A stretch of DNA of 64,000 nt, taken from the NCBI RefSeq assembly GCF_021729135.1, contig NZ_JAJTWW010000021.1, positions 1 through 64,000 of the forward strand, written 5' to 3'. The first letter of the stretch is position 1. Each line of letters starts with the position of its first letter. The stretch comes from Brevibacterium daeguense. Its GTDB lineage: Bacteria > Actinomycetota > Actinomycetes > Actinomycetales > Brevibacteriaceae. The notes below the pieces were generated by a model that saw nothing but the letters and a program-made list of their open reading frames with translations, ran no database searches and had not been told where the DNA came from. Below are positions 48,600-58,663 of this stretch, piece after piece. Position numbers and translations under genes: made by a program.

Positions 48600-50042
48600 A
48601 TGGACAGATCAGCGAGCATGCGCCGCAGGGCCGAACAGGTTCCCGGCCTCAAGTCGATCCGCCGTCCGATCTCCTGGACCGAAACCGGTGCCGACCACAC
48701 CGCGGACACTGCTCCCGGCGTCGCGCCCGCCGCTGAGACCACCATCGCCCAGGCCGGCCGCGGAACCCCCGCAACCGCCGCGGATCCGTTCGCCCCCAGT
48801 GCCGCCGGAGCGGCGGCCGCCGGCTTCGTCGGGCCCGAGTTCGACCTCAGCTACATCCGCCTCGGCTCCGAGGCGCGGGCCGGCCGGCTGCCGTTCGCGC
48901 GTGGTGCCGGAGGCCGGAAGCGGGCAGGCGCCTCGGCGGCGGAATCCCTTCCCGTCGTCGTGATCCCGGGCGGCCCCGGGCTGGCCTCGGCGCTGCCGTA
49001 CCTGCACTTCCGGCGGGCGGCCGCCGCCTCCGGTCTCGACGTCGTCATGGTCGAGCACCGCGGAGTCGGCCTGTCCCGCCACGACCTGCTCGGCCACGAC
49101 CTGCCGCTGGAGGCGATGCAGATCAGCCTCGTCGTCGACGACATCGCCGCCGTCCTCACCGCCGAGGGAATCGAGCAGGCCGTCATCGTCGGCTCGTCCT
49201 ACGGCTCTTACCTGGCACAGGGGCTCGCGGTCAGCCACCCGGAGCTGGTCGCCGGCCTCGTGCTCGACTCGCCGATGCTGTCCGTCGTCGACGACCGGGT
49301 CGGCCGCGAATACGCCCGCGACCTGCTCCTGCGCGGGACCGTGGGCGGCCCGGAGACACGGCTGCTGGCAGCCAAGATCCACGATCTCGTCGACTCCGGC
49401 ACCGTCGACGAGCAGGAATTCGGGCGCAACGTGCGGATCATCTTCGAATTCGCCGGCCCGGACGTGCTCGACCAGTACCTCAATCAGCTGCGCCTGGGCC
49501 GGGTGAAGCAGACTGAGGCGCTGCTCGAGCGGTTGGGCACCTCCGAGGTGTCGCAGACGATGCCCTGCATCATGGAGTTCGACCTGGTCGGCCAGATCTG
49601 GTTCCGGGAGCTCAAGGACCCCACCGACGGGGACGGGGCGATTTTCGACAGTTCCCACGAGTTCGATGCGGTCCGCGACCGGTACGGCGAATTCGTCGGC
49701 GAGCCCTACCGTCTGGCCCAGGCGCTTCCGGAGTTCGACGTCCCTGTGCTGGTGCTCTCCGGTGACCGCGACCTGCGCACACCGCGCCCGGTGGCCGAGG
49801 AGATCGTGCGCCTGGCACCCGAAGGCATGCTCATCGATCTGCCCGGCCACGGACACAGCGCCCTCGACACACACATGAACGCCGTTCTCGCCGCGGCCGA
49901 GGCGGTGGCCGCCGGGCGTGCAGGGGAGCTGGCCTGGCAGCCGGACCGGTTCACCGGTCTGAAGAGGACCGGCGGTCCCAGCCTCCTGGTGGGCCGCACG
50001 CTGGCTGCCGCGCTGACGGCCGATCGGCTGCTGCCCCGCTGA
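48600..50042 (+). CDS. Alpha/beta hydrolase, proline iminopeptidase-like (S33)
   Basis: A 480-aa hydrolase with an N-terminal extension of about 75 residues before the catalytic domain. VVIPGGPGLASALPYL near 118 is the HGGPG-type oxyanion loop of S33 peptidases. GSSYGSYLAQGLA near 200 is the nucleophile elbow, VLSGDRDLRTP near 385 the acid and LPGHGHSALDTH near 413 the histidine. It likely cleaves N-terminal residues from small peptides or an ester. No signal peptide. The start is set by the leaderless -10 element. A 16-bp degenerate tandem repeat covers the stop codon. Confidence 0.83.
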   Translation: MDRSASMRRRAEQVPGLKSIRRPISWTETGADHTADTAPGVAPAAETTIAQAGRGTPATAADPFAPSAAGAAAAGFVGPEFDLSYIRLGSEARAGRLPFARGAGGRKRAGASAAESLPVVVIPGGPGLASALPYLHFRRAAAASGLDVVMVEHRGVGLSRHDLLGHDLPLEAMQISLVVDDIAAVLTAEGIEQAVIVGSSYGSYLAQGLAVSHPELVAGLVLDSPMLSVVDDRVGREYARDLLLRGTVGGPETRLLAAKIHDLVDSGTVDEQEFGRNVRIIFEFAGPDVLDQYLNQLRLGRVKQTEALLERLGTSEVSQTMPCIMEFDLVGQIWFRELKDPTDGDGAIFDSSHEFDAVRDRYGEFVGEPYRLAQALPEFDVPVLVLSGDRDLRTPRPVAEEIVRLAPEGMLIDLPGHGHSALDTHMNAVLAAAEAVAAGRAGELAWQPDRFTGLKRTGGPSLLVGRTLAAALTADRLLPR

Positions 50043-50080
50043 GGTGCGGCCCCGCTGCGATGCTGTCCCGCTGAGCCGCG
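50033..50080 (+). repeat. Three 16-bp degenerate repeats across a stop codon
   Basis: Units of the form GCCCCGCTGAGGTGCG at 50033, 50049 and 50065. The stop at 50040-50042 is in the first unit and another in-register CTGAG is in the third. Confidence 0.65.
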
Positions 50081-50124
50081 CCCCCCGCTAGACTGACTGC
50101 AGCACGCTCACAAGGAGGTCCGCC

Positions 50125-50928
50125 GTGCCCGAAACGCCCCAGTCAGCACAGTCCCCGAGGGTGGAGAGCCCCGATTCCGCACCGCTGCACACCGAGATCA
50201 CGCAGGGAGCGATGATCCTGACGCTGCAGCGCCCCGAACGGCGCAACGCCGTCAACCAGGAGTTGGCGGACGCGCTGGACCACGCCTTCGCGGTCGCCGA
50301 GGTGACCCCGTCCATCAGGGTCATCGTGCTCACCGGCGCCGATGGGTACTTCTCGGCGGGAACCGACCTGAGTGAGGGCACCTCCCCGAAGACCGAGGAC
50401 GGCGGCTCATACGGATTCGTGCGCAGGCAGCGCAGTGTTCCGGTGATCGCCGCGGTGGAGGGATTCGCGCTCGGCGGCGGGTTCGAGATGGTGCTCGCGT
50501 GCGACATGGTCGTCGCCGCCGACGACGCCCGCTTCGGGCTGCCGGAGGTCAAGCGCGGGGTCGTCGCCAACTGCGGAGCGTTCTTCCGAACGCCGTCGAA
50601 GCTGCCCCCGACACTTGCCGCGGAGATGCTGCTGACGGGTGATCCCATCTCGGCGGTGCGCGCTCAGCACATGGGACTGGTCAACGTGGTCACCGAGCCG
50701 GGAGAGGCGCTCGAGGCGGCATGCGATCTCGCCCAGCGCATCACCGCGAACTCGCCGGCTGCAGTCGCGGAGACCACGCGGGCCCTCATCGAGGCCCGCG
50801 AGCTGGCGGAGGAAGAGCTGTGGCCGCTGACCGAGCGGGCATCCCGGGTGCTGTGGGAGTCCGAGGACAGGAAAGAGGGAATCGCAGCCTTCTTCGAGAA
50901 GCGGGAACCGCGCTGGCGGACGGACTGA
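50125..50928 (+). CDS. Enoyl-CoA hydratase/isomerase family protein
   Basis: A 267-aa crotonase-fold protein. Oxyanion segments are GADGYFSAGTDLSEGT near 72 and AVEGFALGGGFEMVLACDMV near 110. Glu in GGGFE matches the first catalytic glutamate of hydratases, and FGLPEVKRGVVANCGAFFR has the second (PE). This makes it the most canonical of the three crotonase proteins in the window. GTG at 50125 follows AAGGAGG. CTAGACT upstream (about 50090) is a plausible -10 with a short leader. It is monocistronic. Confidence 0.88.
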   Translation: MPETPQSAQSPRVESPDSAPLHTEITQGAMILTLQRPERRNAVNQELADALDHAFAVAEVTPSIRVIVLTGADGYFSAGTDLSEGTSPKTEDGGSYGFVRRQRSVPVIAAVEGFALGGGFEMVLACDMVVAADDARFGLPEVKRGVVANCGAFFRTPSKLPPTLAAEMLLTGDPISAVRAQHMGLVNVVTEPGEALEAACDLAQRITANSPAAVAETTRALIEARELAEEELWPLTERASRVLWESEDRKEGIAAFFEKREPRWRTD

Positions 50929-51005
50929 ATCCCATCCGCGGACAGGAGTGACCGGCAGGCGATACAGGTCTTGTCATCGGGCGCGCGAGGTGCCAAGAAT
51001 AATGA

Positions 51006-51233
51006 ATGGAAGTCGTCATCGTCATCCTCGCGGTGCTGCTGATGATCGGAGCGTATTTCGTCATCGGGCGGCTGGCCATCCCGGCTCGGGAGCGGCTTCC
51101 AGTTCGTGCGCTCGGCCTCCGTGGGATCTTCTGGACCGTGATGCGCGCGGTGCGGTACCTGAGTCCGCGGTCGTCGCGCTCTCAGGAGCGAACGGAGCAC
51201 CGCAGCGATGAGCGCAAGAAGGACGGTGCGTAG
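51006..51233 (+). CDS. Small membrane protein of unknown function
   Basis: A 75-aa protein with a hydrophobic N-terminal helix (VVIVILAVLLMIGAYFVIG, residues 3-21) and a basic C-terminal half (RAVRYLSPRSSRSQERTEHR). This topology is typical of small membrane-bound proteins. There is no ribosome binding site, and the upstream region is AT-richer than its surroundings (AAGAATAATGA), so initiation could be leaderless. Function is unknown. Confidence 0.55.
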   Translation: MEVVIVILAVLLMIGAYFVIGRLAIPARERLPVRALGLRGIFWTVMRAVRYLSPRSSRSQERTEHRSDERKKDGA

Positions 51234-51272
51234 CGGCTGAGGGACCGGGCGCGGCTCACTGTTGCGGGCGGC

Positions 51273-51677
51273 TCACAGCCGCAGCCGGGCGCCGCGCAGC
51301 TTTCCCACGGCCGGCAGATCCGGATCGGCCCAGTGCACGGTGTCGAGCTCCTCGGGCGCCAGCCAGCGGATCAGATCGTGATCGGTGCTGTGCCGTGGAG
51401 TCTCCGAGGAGTCGGCGATGAAGTAGCAGGCGAGATCGATGGTCGTGTCGCCCACCGGCGTGGCGCTGCGATCGAGGAGCTCGCCGACTGCAACGGTCAC
51501 CGACATCTCCTCCGACAGTTCCCGCACCAGCGCGTCCTGCGGTGTCTCGTCGGCCTCGACCTTGCCGCCGGGGAACTCCCAGCGTCCTTCCGCGCTCTTG
51601 CCCGGTGCGCGTCGGCAGGCGAGGATCCGGCCGTCGTCGACGAACACCCCGGCGACGACTTCGATGTGTCGGGACAT
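51273..51677 (-). CDS. Nudix hydrolase, MutT-like
   Basis: A 134-aa Nudix protein. The Nudix box reads GGKVEADETPQDALVRELSE then EM near 38-59 (G-x5-E-x7-RE-x-SEE). The start MSRHIEVVAGVFVDDGRILACRR matches MutT/CTP-pyrophosphohydrolase types that clean oxidised or non-canonical nucleotides. The start is supported by TACAGT 7 nt upstream. The exact nucleotide is unknown. Confidence 0.88.
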   Translation of the reverse strand: MSRHIEVVAGVFVDDGRILACRRAPGKSAEGRWEFPGGKVEADETPQDALVRELSEEMSVTVAVGELLDRSATPVGDTTIDLACYFIADSSETPRHSTDHDLIRWLAPEELDTVHWADPDLPAVGKLRGARLRL

Positions 51678-51684
51678 GTGTCCG

Positions 51685-51690
51685 ACTGTA
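51685..51690 (-). promoter_or_regulatory. -10 element of the Nudix gene leaderless promoter
   Basis: Minus-strand TACAGT, 7 nt before the ATG at 51677. Confidence 0.5.
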
Positions 51691-51792
51691 GCCGGAGCCG
51701 CGCTCCGGGCTGAGATCGCGACCGCGCTCGCGGTCCGACCCTGGCCGCCTCCGGGAACCGCGCACTATCCTCGACAGCAGGAGGCATCCACC

Positions 51793-52620
51793 ATGAGCGC
51801 ACTCACTGACGTGACGATCTGCCGGACCTGCGGCGTCGAATCGGAGTCGGAACCGCCGGCGGTCTGCCCGATCTGCGACGACGAGCGCCAATGGGTGCCG
51901 CAGTCCGGGCAGGAGTGGACCAGCCGCGAGGAGCTCGAAGCCGAGGGCCACACCATCTCCATCACCGAGCGGGAGCCGGGACTGTACGCACTGCGGACCG
52001 AGCCGAAGCTGGGAATCGGGCAGACGTGCTACCTGGCCCAGTCCGAACGCGGCAATCTGCTGTTCGACATCCCGCCCTACATCGACGCCGAGGCGGTCGC
52101 CGCCGTTGCCGAGCTCGGCGGCATCCATGCCATCGCCGCCAGCCACCCGCACATGTTCGGAACCCAGCTCGAATGGAGCGGCGCTTTCGACGACGCGCCC
52201 GTCTTCGTCTGCGCCCTCGACGCGGGTTGGGTCCAGCGGAGAGGCTCGGCTCTGCGGTACTACGAGGACGACGCCGAGGTGCTGCCCGGGATTCCGCTGC
52301 GGCGCACCGGCGGGCACTTCCCCGGCAGTGCGGTCGCGCTGTGGACGGGGCGGGATGGGACAGGCGTCATGCTCAGCGGCGACTCGATCGGGCCGGTGGC
52401 CCGCACCGGCTGGGTCACCTTCATGCGCAGCTTCCCGAACTTCCTTCCCCTGTCGGCCGACGTCGTCAAGCGGATCGCCGCCTCGGTCGCGGATCTGGAG
52501 TTCGACCGGATGTACGGCAACTTCGGCCAGCAGATTCCCACGGGGGCATTCGCCGCAGTCCAGGAGTCCGCGCAGCGGTACGCCGAATGGGTCTCCGGGG
52601 AGCACGACCACCTGACCTGA
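51793..52620 (+). CDS. MBL-fold protein with an N-terminal Cys4 zinc ribbon
   Basis: A 275-aa protein. Residues 9-30 hold two C-x2-C pairs (CRTC and CPIC), a rubredoxin-like zinc knuckle. A metallo-beta-lactamase-like domain follows: CYLAQSERGNLLFDIPPYID, the metal-site loop ASHPHMFG (the usual HxHxDH is reduced to HPH), RRTGGHFPGSAV and LSGDSI. The incomplete metal motif means hydrolase activity is uncertain. ATG at 51793 follows AGGAGG, and TATCCT about 25 nt upstream is a likely -10. The longer upstream frame overlaps the Nudix gene antisense and was rejected. Confidence 0.8.
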   Translation: MSALTDVTICRTCGVESESEPPAVCPICDDERQWVPQSGQEWTSREELEAEGHTISITEREPGLYALRTEPKLGIGQTCYLAQSERGNLLFDIPPYIDAEAVAAVAELGGIHAIAASHPHMFGTQLEWSGAFDDAPVFVCALDAGWVQRRGSALRYYEDDAEVLPGIPLRRTGGHFPGSAVALWTGRDGTGVMLSGDSIGPVARTGWVTFMRSFPNFLPLSADVVKRIAASVADLEFDRMYGNFGQQIPTGAFAAVQESAQRYAEWVSGEHDHLT

Positions 52621-52644
52621 ACGGGTGCTCTTCCCTTCGGATCT

Positions 52645-52677
52645 CGTCGTGATGCGCGGTCGCCGACGGTCACGACG
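52645..52677. terminator. Hairpin between convergent genes
   Basis: CGTCGTGA (52645-52652) pairs with TCACGACG (52670-52677), with a smaller CGG/CCG stem inside. It spans the gap between the stops at 52620 and 52670 and includes the latter's stop codon. Confidence 0.5.
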
Positions 52678-53206
52678 TCGCCCGCCAAAAGCGCCAGATC
52701 TCCGTGCAGTCGCGGCCATCACGCATTCCGAGCACCAGCGCTCGAGCTGCCTCCTCAGGGCTCGTCAGCTCGGTGCGCCAGTTCTCGCGCGGGCTGTAGC
52801 GTCGGAAGCCGATAGCCGCCAGCCCTTCGGGGTTCTCGGGGAAGCCGTCGTCGCGGAACCAGCCGCCGTACTTCTTCGCGCCGACCTCGACGATGTAGCC
52901 GCCGACCTCATACTTCTCCGGGTCGGCGAAGATGCACTGACCGTAGCGGGAATGCTTCGGCTTCCGGCGTCTCGATCGCGACTGCTTCTGGGGGCCAGGA
53001 CTGCTGGTTGCAGGGCTGCCGGCGCCGGAGCCTGAGCCGCCGGCGCTGGAGCCCCCCGAGCGAAATCCCCCCGAGCCGAACCCCTCATCGCCGGATCCCT
53101 CTGCGGCAGGTTCGTCGGCGTACTCGTAGACCTCGAAATCGCCGTCCTGGAGGCCGCTCAGAGTCCGCGCGATCCGCTCGATGAGGTTGTCCCACGGGTC
53201 GATCAT
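52670..53206 (-). CDS. Hypothetical protein with Ser/Gly-rich linker
   Basis: A 178-aa protein I do not recognise. The N-terminal 33 residues look helical and acidic (WDNLIERIARTLSGLQDGDF). Residues about 34-85 are a Gly/Ser/Pro linker ending in basic RSRRRKPKH. The C-terminal 90 residues form a compact domain with many aromatic residues (GQCIFADPEKYEVGGYIVEV, GWFRDDGF, WRFWRAT). No catalytic motif or membrane segment. It is 12 bp upstream of ribH's stop on the same strand but upstream of nothing else in that operon. Confidence 0.6.
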   Translation of the reverse strand: MIDPWDNLIERIARTLSGLQDGDFEVYEYADEPAAEGSGDEGFGSGGFRSGGSSAGGSGSGAGSPATSSPGPQKQSRSRRRKPKHSRYGQCIFADPEKYEVGGYIVEVGAKKYGGWFRDDGFPENPEGLAAIGFRRYSPRENWRTELTSPEEAARALVLGMRDGRDCTEIWRFWRATS

Positions 53207-53218
53207 CGCTCTGTCAGA

Positions 53219-55055
<1,837 letters not shown>

Positions 55056-55059
<4 letters not shown>

Positions 55060-55751
55060 CCCTGCAGCCCTTCTTTCGTGTTCAGTGCGGATGTTGAGGA
55101 GAGGTCAACGGTGTGCTGGAAGCTCAGGAGCCGTTCGGCGTATTTGGCGAGCACATCGACCTCGATGTTGACCTGCTCGCCGGCCTCCGCCTTCCCGAAT
55201 ACGGTGTTCTCCAGGGTCGCCGGAATCAGCCCGACCTCCACCCAGGCGGGTTGATCGCCGGGAGCGCTCACAGCCGTCAGCGTCAGGCTGGTCCCGTTGA
55301 GTGCGATCGAGCCCTTCTCCGCGGTGTAGGGGGCGAGCTCCTGAGGGATGTCGACCCGGAAGCGGACCCAGCCGCCCTCGTCGACGAGTTCGCTGATCGT
55401 GCCGACGCCGTCGACGTGGCCCTGCACGACGTGGCCGTCGAACCGGCCGCCTGCCGGCATGCAGCGCTCGAGGTTGACGCGGCTGCCGGCGGTGAGCGAA
55501 CCCAGATTGGTGCGCTGCAGAGTCTCGCCCATCACATCGGCGGTGAATCGGCCGTCCGTGCCCGCCTGCTGCGCTTCGTCCGCTGTCGCGGGGACGGCCG
55601 TCAGGCAGACGCCGTTGACCGCCAGCGACCCGCCCTGCGGGAGGTCCGCGACGATCGGCCCGGCGTCGATGGTGATGCGGGCGAAACCGCCGTCGTCCCT
55701 GACGTCGACGTCGGTGACGACGCCCAGGGATTCGATGATTCCGGTGAACAT
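55056..55751 (-). CDS. ribE: Riboflavin synthase (alpha subunit)
   Basis: A 231-aa protein with two lumazine-binding repeats. It starts MFTGIIESLGVVTDV (the canonical N-terminus). Repeat 1 contains GSLAVNGVCLTAV, and repeat 2 begins near 110 with HVVQGHVDGVGTISEL and KGSIALNGTSLTLTAVS. It dismutates two lumazines to riboflavin. ATG at 55751 follows AGAGGAG. A long in-frame upstream extension was rejected because the family start is MFTGI. Second gene of the rib operon. Confidence 0.93.
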
Positions 55752-55773
55752 GCTGCTCCTCTTCGGATCTGCC

Positions 55774-56895
55774 TCAGTCGGCCGTGTCTCGTTCGGATGG
55801 GTGCTGGTCGGATGCGCTGCAGTCGGGGTCGGCGTCGGACCGATTCGGGTCGGGCGCCGGGACGAGGCGGAGGAACACGTCCGGCCCGAGCCTGGCGGGC
55901 GCCTCGGGGCCGGCGAAGTCCGGGGTGAACCGGTAGGCATCGGACAGGGTGGCGACCTCGAGGCCGCGCACCGCCGGAAGGCCCTCGCCGAGCAGCAGGG
56001 GTGCGATGTAGAGCTCGATCTCGTCGACGAGGTCGGCGGCCAGGAAGGCGCCGGCGACGTGAGCTCCGCCCTCGACGAGCAGGTGCTCGATGCCGGCGGC
56101 GCCCAGCTGCCGGACAGCCTCCGCCGGATCGTGGGTGTGCAGCCGCAGGGTCGCCGGGTTGCGGCCGAGGTGTGAGTCGGCGGGAATCTCGCGCTCGCCG
56201 AGAACGACGGGAACGGGCTGCTCCGCCCGCTCGCGGCCGCCTTCGTCGCGCGCGGTCAGTCGCGGATTGTCGGCGATCGCAGTGCCGGTGCCCACCAGAA
56301 TCGCGTCGACGCGAGCGCGCAGGGCGTGCACGTGATCCCGGGACTCCTGGGAGCTGATCCACCGGCTGGTGCCGTCCGCGGCGGCGATCCGACCGTCGAG
56401 GCTCTGGGCGAGCTTGAGCGTCACGAACGGCCGGTGGGCGGCCTTGGCCGCGAACCAGCGGGCGTTGAGCGCATGCGCGTCGTCGGCGAGCAGACCTCCG
56501 ACGACCTCGACCCCGAGGTCCCGCAGGCGCTCGGCGCCGCCGGCGGCGGTGTGATGAAGGTCGGGGTACGCGTAGACGACCCGGGGGATCCCGGCGTCGG
56601 CGATGAGGTCGGCGCACGGGCCGGTGCGGCCGGTGTGATTGCACGGCTCCAGGCTGACGTACAGGGTGGAGTCCGTCAGGTCGATGCCTTCGGAGCGGGC
56701 TCGCAGCAGCGCGTCGACCTCCGCATGCGGGGTGCCCGCGCCGCGGTGCCAGCCGACGGCGAGTGTTCCGTCCGCGCCTCTGACGGCGGCTCCGACCAGC
56801 GGGTTCGCTCCGCGCACTCCGTGGCCTGCGGCGTCGAGGGCAACGCGCATCGCCTCCGTGTCGGAGTACGAGAAAACCGTCCGGTCTGCGTCCAC
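55774..56895 (-). CDS. ribD: Bifunctional riboflavin deaminase/reductase
   Basis: A 373-aa enzyme. The deaminase domain has the zinc motif PHAEVDALLRA near 53 and SLEPCNHTGRTGPCADLI near 77-94. The reductase domain starts near 150 with FVTLKLAQSLDGRIAAADG and contains DAILVGTGTAIADNPRLTAR. It performs steps two and three of riboflavin synthesis. The start is GTG at 56895, preceded by AGGAGAGG at 3-nt spacing. This ribosome binding site faces the riboswitch leader. First gene of the operon. Confidence 0.92.
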   Translation of the reverse strand: MDADRTVFSYSDTEAMRVALDAAGHGVRGANPLVGAAVRGADGTLAVGWHRGAGTPHAEVDALLRARSEGIDLTDSTLYVSLEPCNHTGRTGPCADLIADAGIPRVVYAYPDLHHTAAGGAERLRDLGVEVVGGLLADDAHALNARWFAAKAAHRPFVTLKLAQSLDGRIAAADGTSRWISSQESRDHVHALRARVDAILVGTGTAIADNPRLTARDEGGRERAEQPVPVVLGEREIPADSHLGRNPATLRLHTHDPAEAVRQLGAAGIEHLLVEGGAHVAGAFLAADLVDEIELYIAPLLLGEGLPAVRGLEVATLSDAYRFTPDFAGPEAPARLGPDVFLRLVPAPDPNRSDADPDCSASDQHPSERDTAD

Positions 56896-56898
56896 GTG

Positions 56899-56992
56899 CC
56901 TCTCCTGGTCTGACCGGGAGAGGGAGGGGCAGTCACCGAACGGTTCGACGAATGCAGGGGAGTGCCGCGGTTGGAAGCTGCGACTCTCCCGG
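56899..56992 (-). promoter_or_regulatory. Probable expression platform of the FMN riboswitch (ribosome-binding-site sequestering)
   Basis: On the mRNA, CCGGGAGAG (from 56992) comes first, then CTCTCCCGG (from 56922), then the ribD ribosome binding site AGGAGAGG (56906-56899). The middle segment can pair either with the first or, through CTCTCC, with GGAGAG of the ribosome binding site. These are two exclusive states that fit translational control. Confidence 0.55.
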
Positions 56993-57048
56993 AGCCGGGT
57001 GATCAGCTGGTGATGCAGGGCATCCCCGGCGTCTGCTCGGACTCCGTC

Positions 57049-57177
57049 ACGTTCCTCCCATCCAGACTGTACTGTCGGTCTCGGAATTTCACCGAGTCGA
57101 CCGCAGACTCCTGCCGAAGCAGAGACGCGCGGTTCGCGGACTGTAACCGCCGGCACGGAATCTCACCGTCCCCGGAA
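57049..57177 (-). ncRNA. FMN riboswitch (RFN element)
   Basis: Read on the minus strand, the leader has the conserved RFN blocks in order: GGGGACGGTGAGATTCCG, CCGGCGGTTACAGTCCGCGA, a variable arm (CTTCGGCAGGAG), CTCGGTGAAATTCCGAGACC, and the 3' block GACAGTACAGTCTGGATGGG. It is closed by a TTCC/GGAA basal stem. It lies 150 nt upstream of ribD, so flavin mononucleotide should repress the rib operon. The sequence match is strong. Confidence 0.93.
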
Positions 57178-57189
57178 CATGTGGCACCC

Positions 57190-57195
57190 ACTATA
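57190..57195 (-). promoter_or_regulatory. -10 element of the rib operon promoter
   Basis: Minus-strand TATAGT, 12 nt before the start of the FMN riboswitch. The -35 region is weak (TTTCTC). Confidence 0.55.
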
Positions 57196-57243
57196 CGACT
57201 GATCAGGGCAGGTGAGAAACGCGGGCCCGGATAGCGAGACGCA

Positions 57244-57273
57244 GAGTCCGAGCCCGAGCCCGAGTCCGAGTCT
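57244..57273. repeat. Five hexamer repeats at the aldo/keto reductase stop
   Basis: GAG(T/C)C(C/T) five times in a row, directly following (on the minus strand) the stop codon at 57273-57275. Confidence 0.75.
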
Positions 57274-58100
57274 CACCACTCCTCGTGGGTGCGGGAGTCC
57301 GCGGCGTCGCTCTCGGGGTGTTCGAGGGTCGTCAGGGCGACCAGGTCCTCGCCGTCCAGGTCGAAGTCGAAGACGTCGGCGTTCACGCGCTGCCGCCGCG
57401 GGTCGCCCGACTTCGGGATGGCGACGATGTCCTGCTGCACGATCCACCGCAGGGCCACCTGCTCGGGGGCGACCTCGTGCTTGGCGGCAATGCTGTGGAA
57501 CACGAACTGCGACATCAGGTCCTGCCGCTTGCCCAGCGGTCCCCAGGCCTGCGTGACGATGGCGTTGTCCCGGTGGAAGGCCACGGTCTCGTGCCGGGGG
57601 AGCGCTGCGCTGAGCTGGATCTGGTTGATCGCCGGCCAGACCCCGGTCGCGTCGTGGAGCTCTTCGAGCTGCTCGGGCCGGAAGTTGGAGACGCCGGGAA
57701 CGCGGACGGTGCCCCGATCGACGAGTTCGAGGACCGCCTTCCACGTGTCCAGGGTGAGCCCGCGCGAGGGATTCGGCCAGTGGATGAGCAGGATGTCGAT
57801 GCGGTCGAGGCCGAGGCGCCGGAGGGATTCCTGGGCCCCGTTCAGCGTCTCCTGGAAGCCCTGGTCGCCACCGGCGACCTTCGTGGTCACCATGATCTCG
57901 TCGCGGTCGATTCCGCTGGACCTGATGCCTTCTCCGACAGCTGCCTCGTTGCCGTACTGCGCCGCGGTGTCGATGAGGCGGTAACCCGACTGGAGTCCCG
58001 CTGCGACCGCATCAGCGCCCGGGGGACCCTGCAGGCCGTACGTCCCCAGGCCGATGAGCGGGATGTCGATGGTCTCGTTCAGCGGGATCGTGGGAAACAT
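57273..58100 (-). CDS. Aldo/keto reductase
   Basis: A 275-aa TIM-barrel NADPH reductase. The catalytic tetrad is complete: Asp near 44 and Tyr near 49 in LIDTAAQYGNEAAVGEGI, Lys near 75 in VTTKVAG, and His near 107 in LLIHWPNPS. GVSNFRPEQLEEL and AIPKSGDPRRQRVNADVF give the cofactor end. It reduces aldehydes or ketones, and the natural substrate is unknown. TAGACT 6 nt before the ATG sets the start. It lies 51 bp downstream of the DUF2218 gene but has its own promoter. Confidence 0.9.
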   Translation of the reverse strand: MFPTIPLNETIDIPLIGLGTYGLQGPPGADAVAAGLQSGYRLIDTAAQYGNEAAVGEGIRSSGIDRDEIMVTTKVAGGDQGFQETLNGAQESLRRLGLDRIDILLIHWPNPSRGLTLDTWKAVLELVDRGTVRVPGVSNFRPEQLEELHDATGVWPAINQIQLSAALPRHETVAFHRDNAIVTQAWGPLGKRQDLMSQFVFHSIAAKHEVAPEQVALRWIVQQDIVAIPKSGDPRRQRVNADVFDFDLDGEDLVALTTLEHPESDAADSRTHEEW

Positions 58101-58106
58101 GCTGCC

Positions 58107-58112
58107 AGTCTA
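58107..58112 (-). promoter_or_regulatory. -10 element of the aldo/keto reductase leaderless promoter
   Basis: Minus-strand TAGACT, 6 nt before the ATG at 58100. Confidence 0.6.
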
Positions 58113-58151
58113 CGGGCGAGTCCGCCGGTGCGGCCAGAGGTGCTCCGGGGC

Positions 58152-58511
58152 TCAGTCCTCGTAGTCGGAGCTGCGCTGCGTGGTGCCGGGAGACGAGTCG
58201 GACCGGCGCCATGCGCATTCGAGGCCCTCGCGGGCTCCGAACCTGACCAGGTGGCGGCCGAGCACGTCCTCGAAGCGCTCGACCTGGTCGGCGGGTGCGG
58301 TGAGCTCGAGATCGAGCACTCCGTCACGAGCTGTCAGGGTTGCGGTGACGGCGCCGTCGGAGAAGGCGCCATCGCCCCGCTGGCTGTCCTCGTCCCAGCT
58401 GAACGGCACCTTGCGGCCCATGTGGGACGCGAGCTGCTTGCCGTAGCGGCCGGGTCGCTCGGTCTTGACGCTCGCGGACGAGGTCACGGTGGGAGTGGAT
58501 TCTGCTGTCAT
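58152..58511 (-). CDS. DUF2218 family protein, probably iron-regulated
   Basis: A 119-aa protein. The core from about 15 to 100 (KTERPGRYGKQLASHMGRKV, GDGAFSDGAVTATL, DQVERFEDVLGRHLVRFGAR) matches DUF2218, small proteins often encoded near siderophore or heme genes in actinobacteria. Biochemical function is unknown. TAGACT 6 nt before the ATG gives a leaderless start. A TTAGGTTCTCCTAA site at the -35 position resembles a DtxR/IdeR iron box, so it should be repressed by iron. It is divergent from recQ. Confidence 0.8.
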   Translation of the reverse strand: MTAESTPTVTSSASVKTERPGRYGKQLASHMGRKVPFSWDEDSQRGDGAFSDGAVTATLTARDGVLDLELTAPADQVERFEDVLGRHLVRFGAREGLECAWRRSDSSPGTTQRSSDYED

Positions 58512-58517
58512 GTCTCC

Positions 58518-58523
58518 AGTCTA
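58518..58523 (-). promoter_or_regulatory. -10 element of the DUF2218 gene leaderless promoter
   Basis: Minus-strand TAGACT, 6 nt before the ATG at 58511. Confidence 0.6.
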
Positions 58524-58531
58524 ACCGCCGC

Positions 58532-58548
58532 TTAGGTTCTCCTAACTT
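58532..58548. promoter_or_regulatory. Candidate DtxR/IdeR iron box
   Basis: TTAGGTTCTCCTAACTT resembles the iron-box consensus TTAGGTTAGCCTAACCTAA. The TTAGG/CCTAA arms are perfect. It covers the -35 position of the DUF2218 promoter, where repressor binding would block transcription. Confidence 0.6.
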
Positions 58549-58650
58549 CGATGGTCGAGATGGTGAATCGGCGGTGCGCGGAGGGAGCGGCGAGGTCCTG
58601 CCGGAGGTCACAGCCGACCCGAGGGCGGCCCTCGTGTCCCCGCGGCCTCC

Positions 58651-58656
58651 TACACT
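58651..58656 (+). promoter_or_regulatory. -10 element of the recQ leaderless promoter
   Basis: TACACT, 7 nt before the ATG at 58664. Confidence 0.6.
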
Positions 58657-58663
58657 GCAGAGC

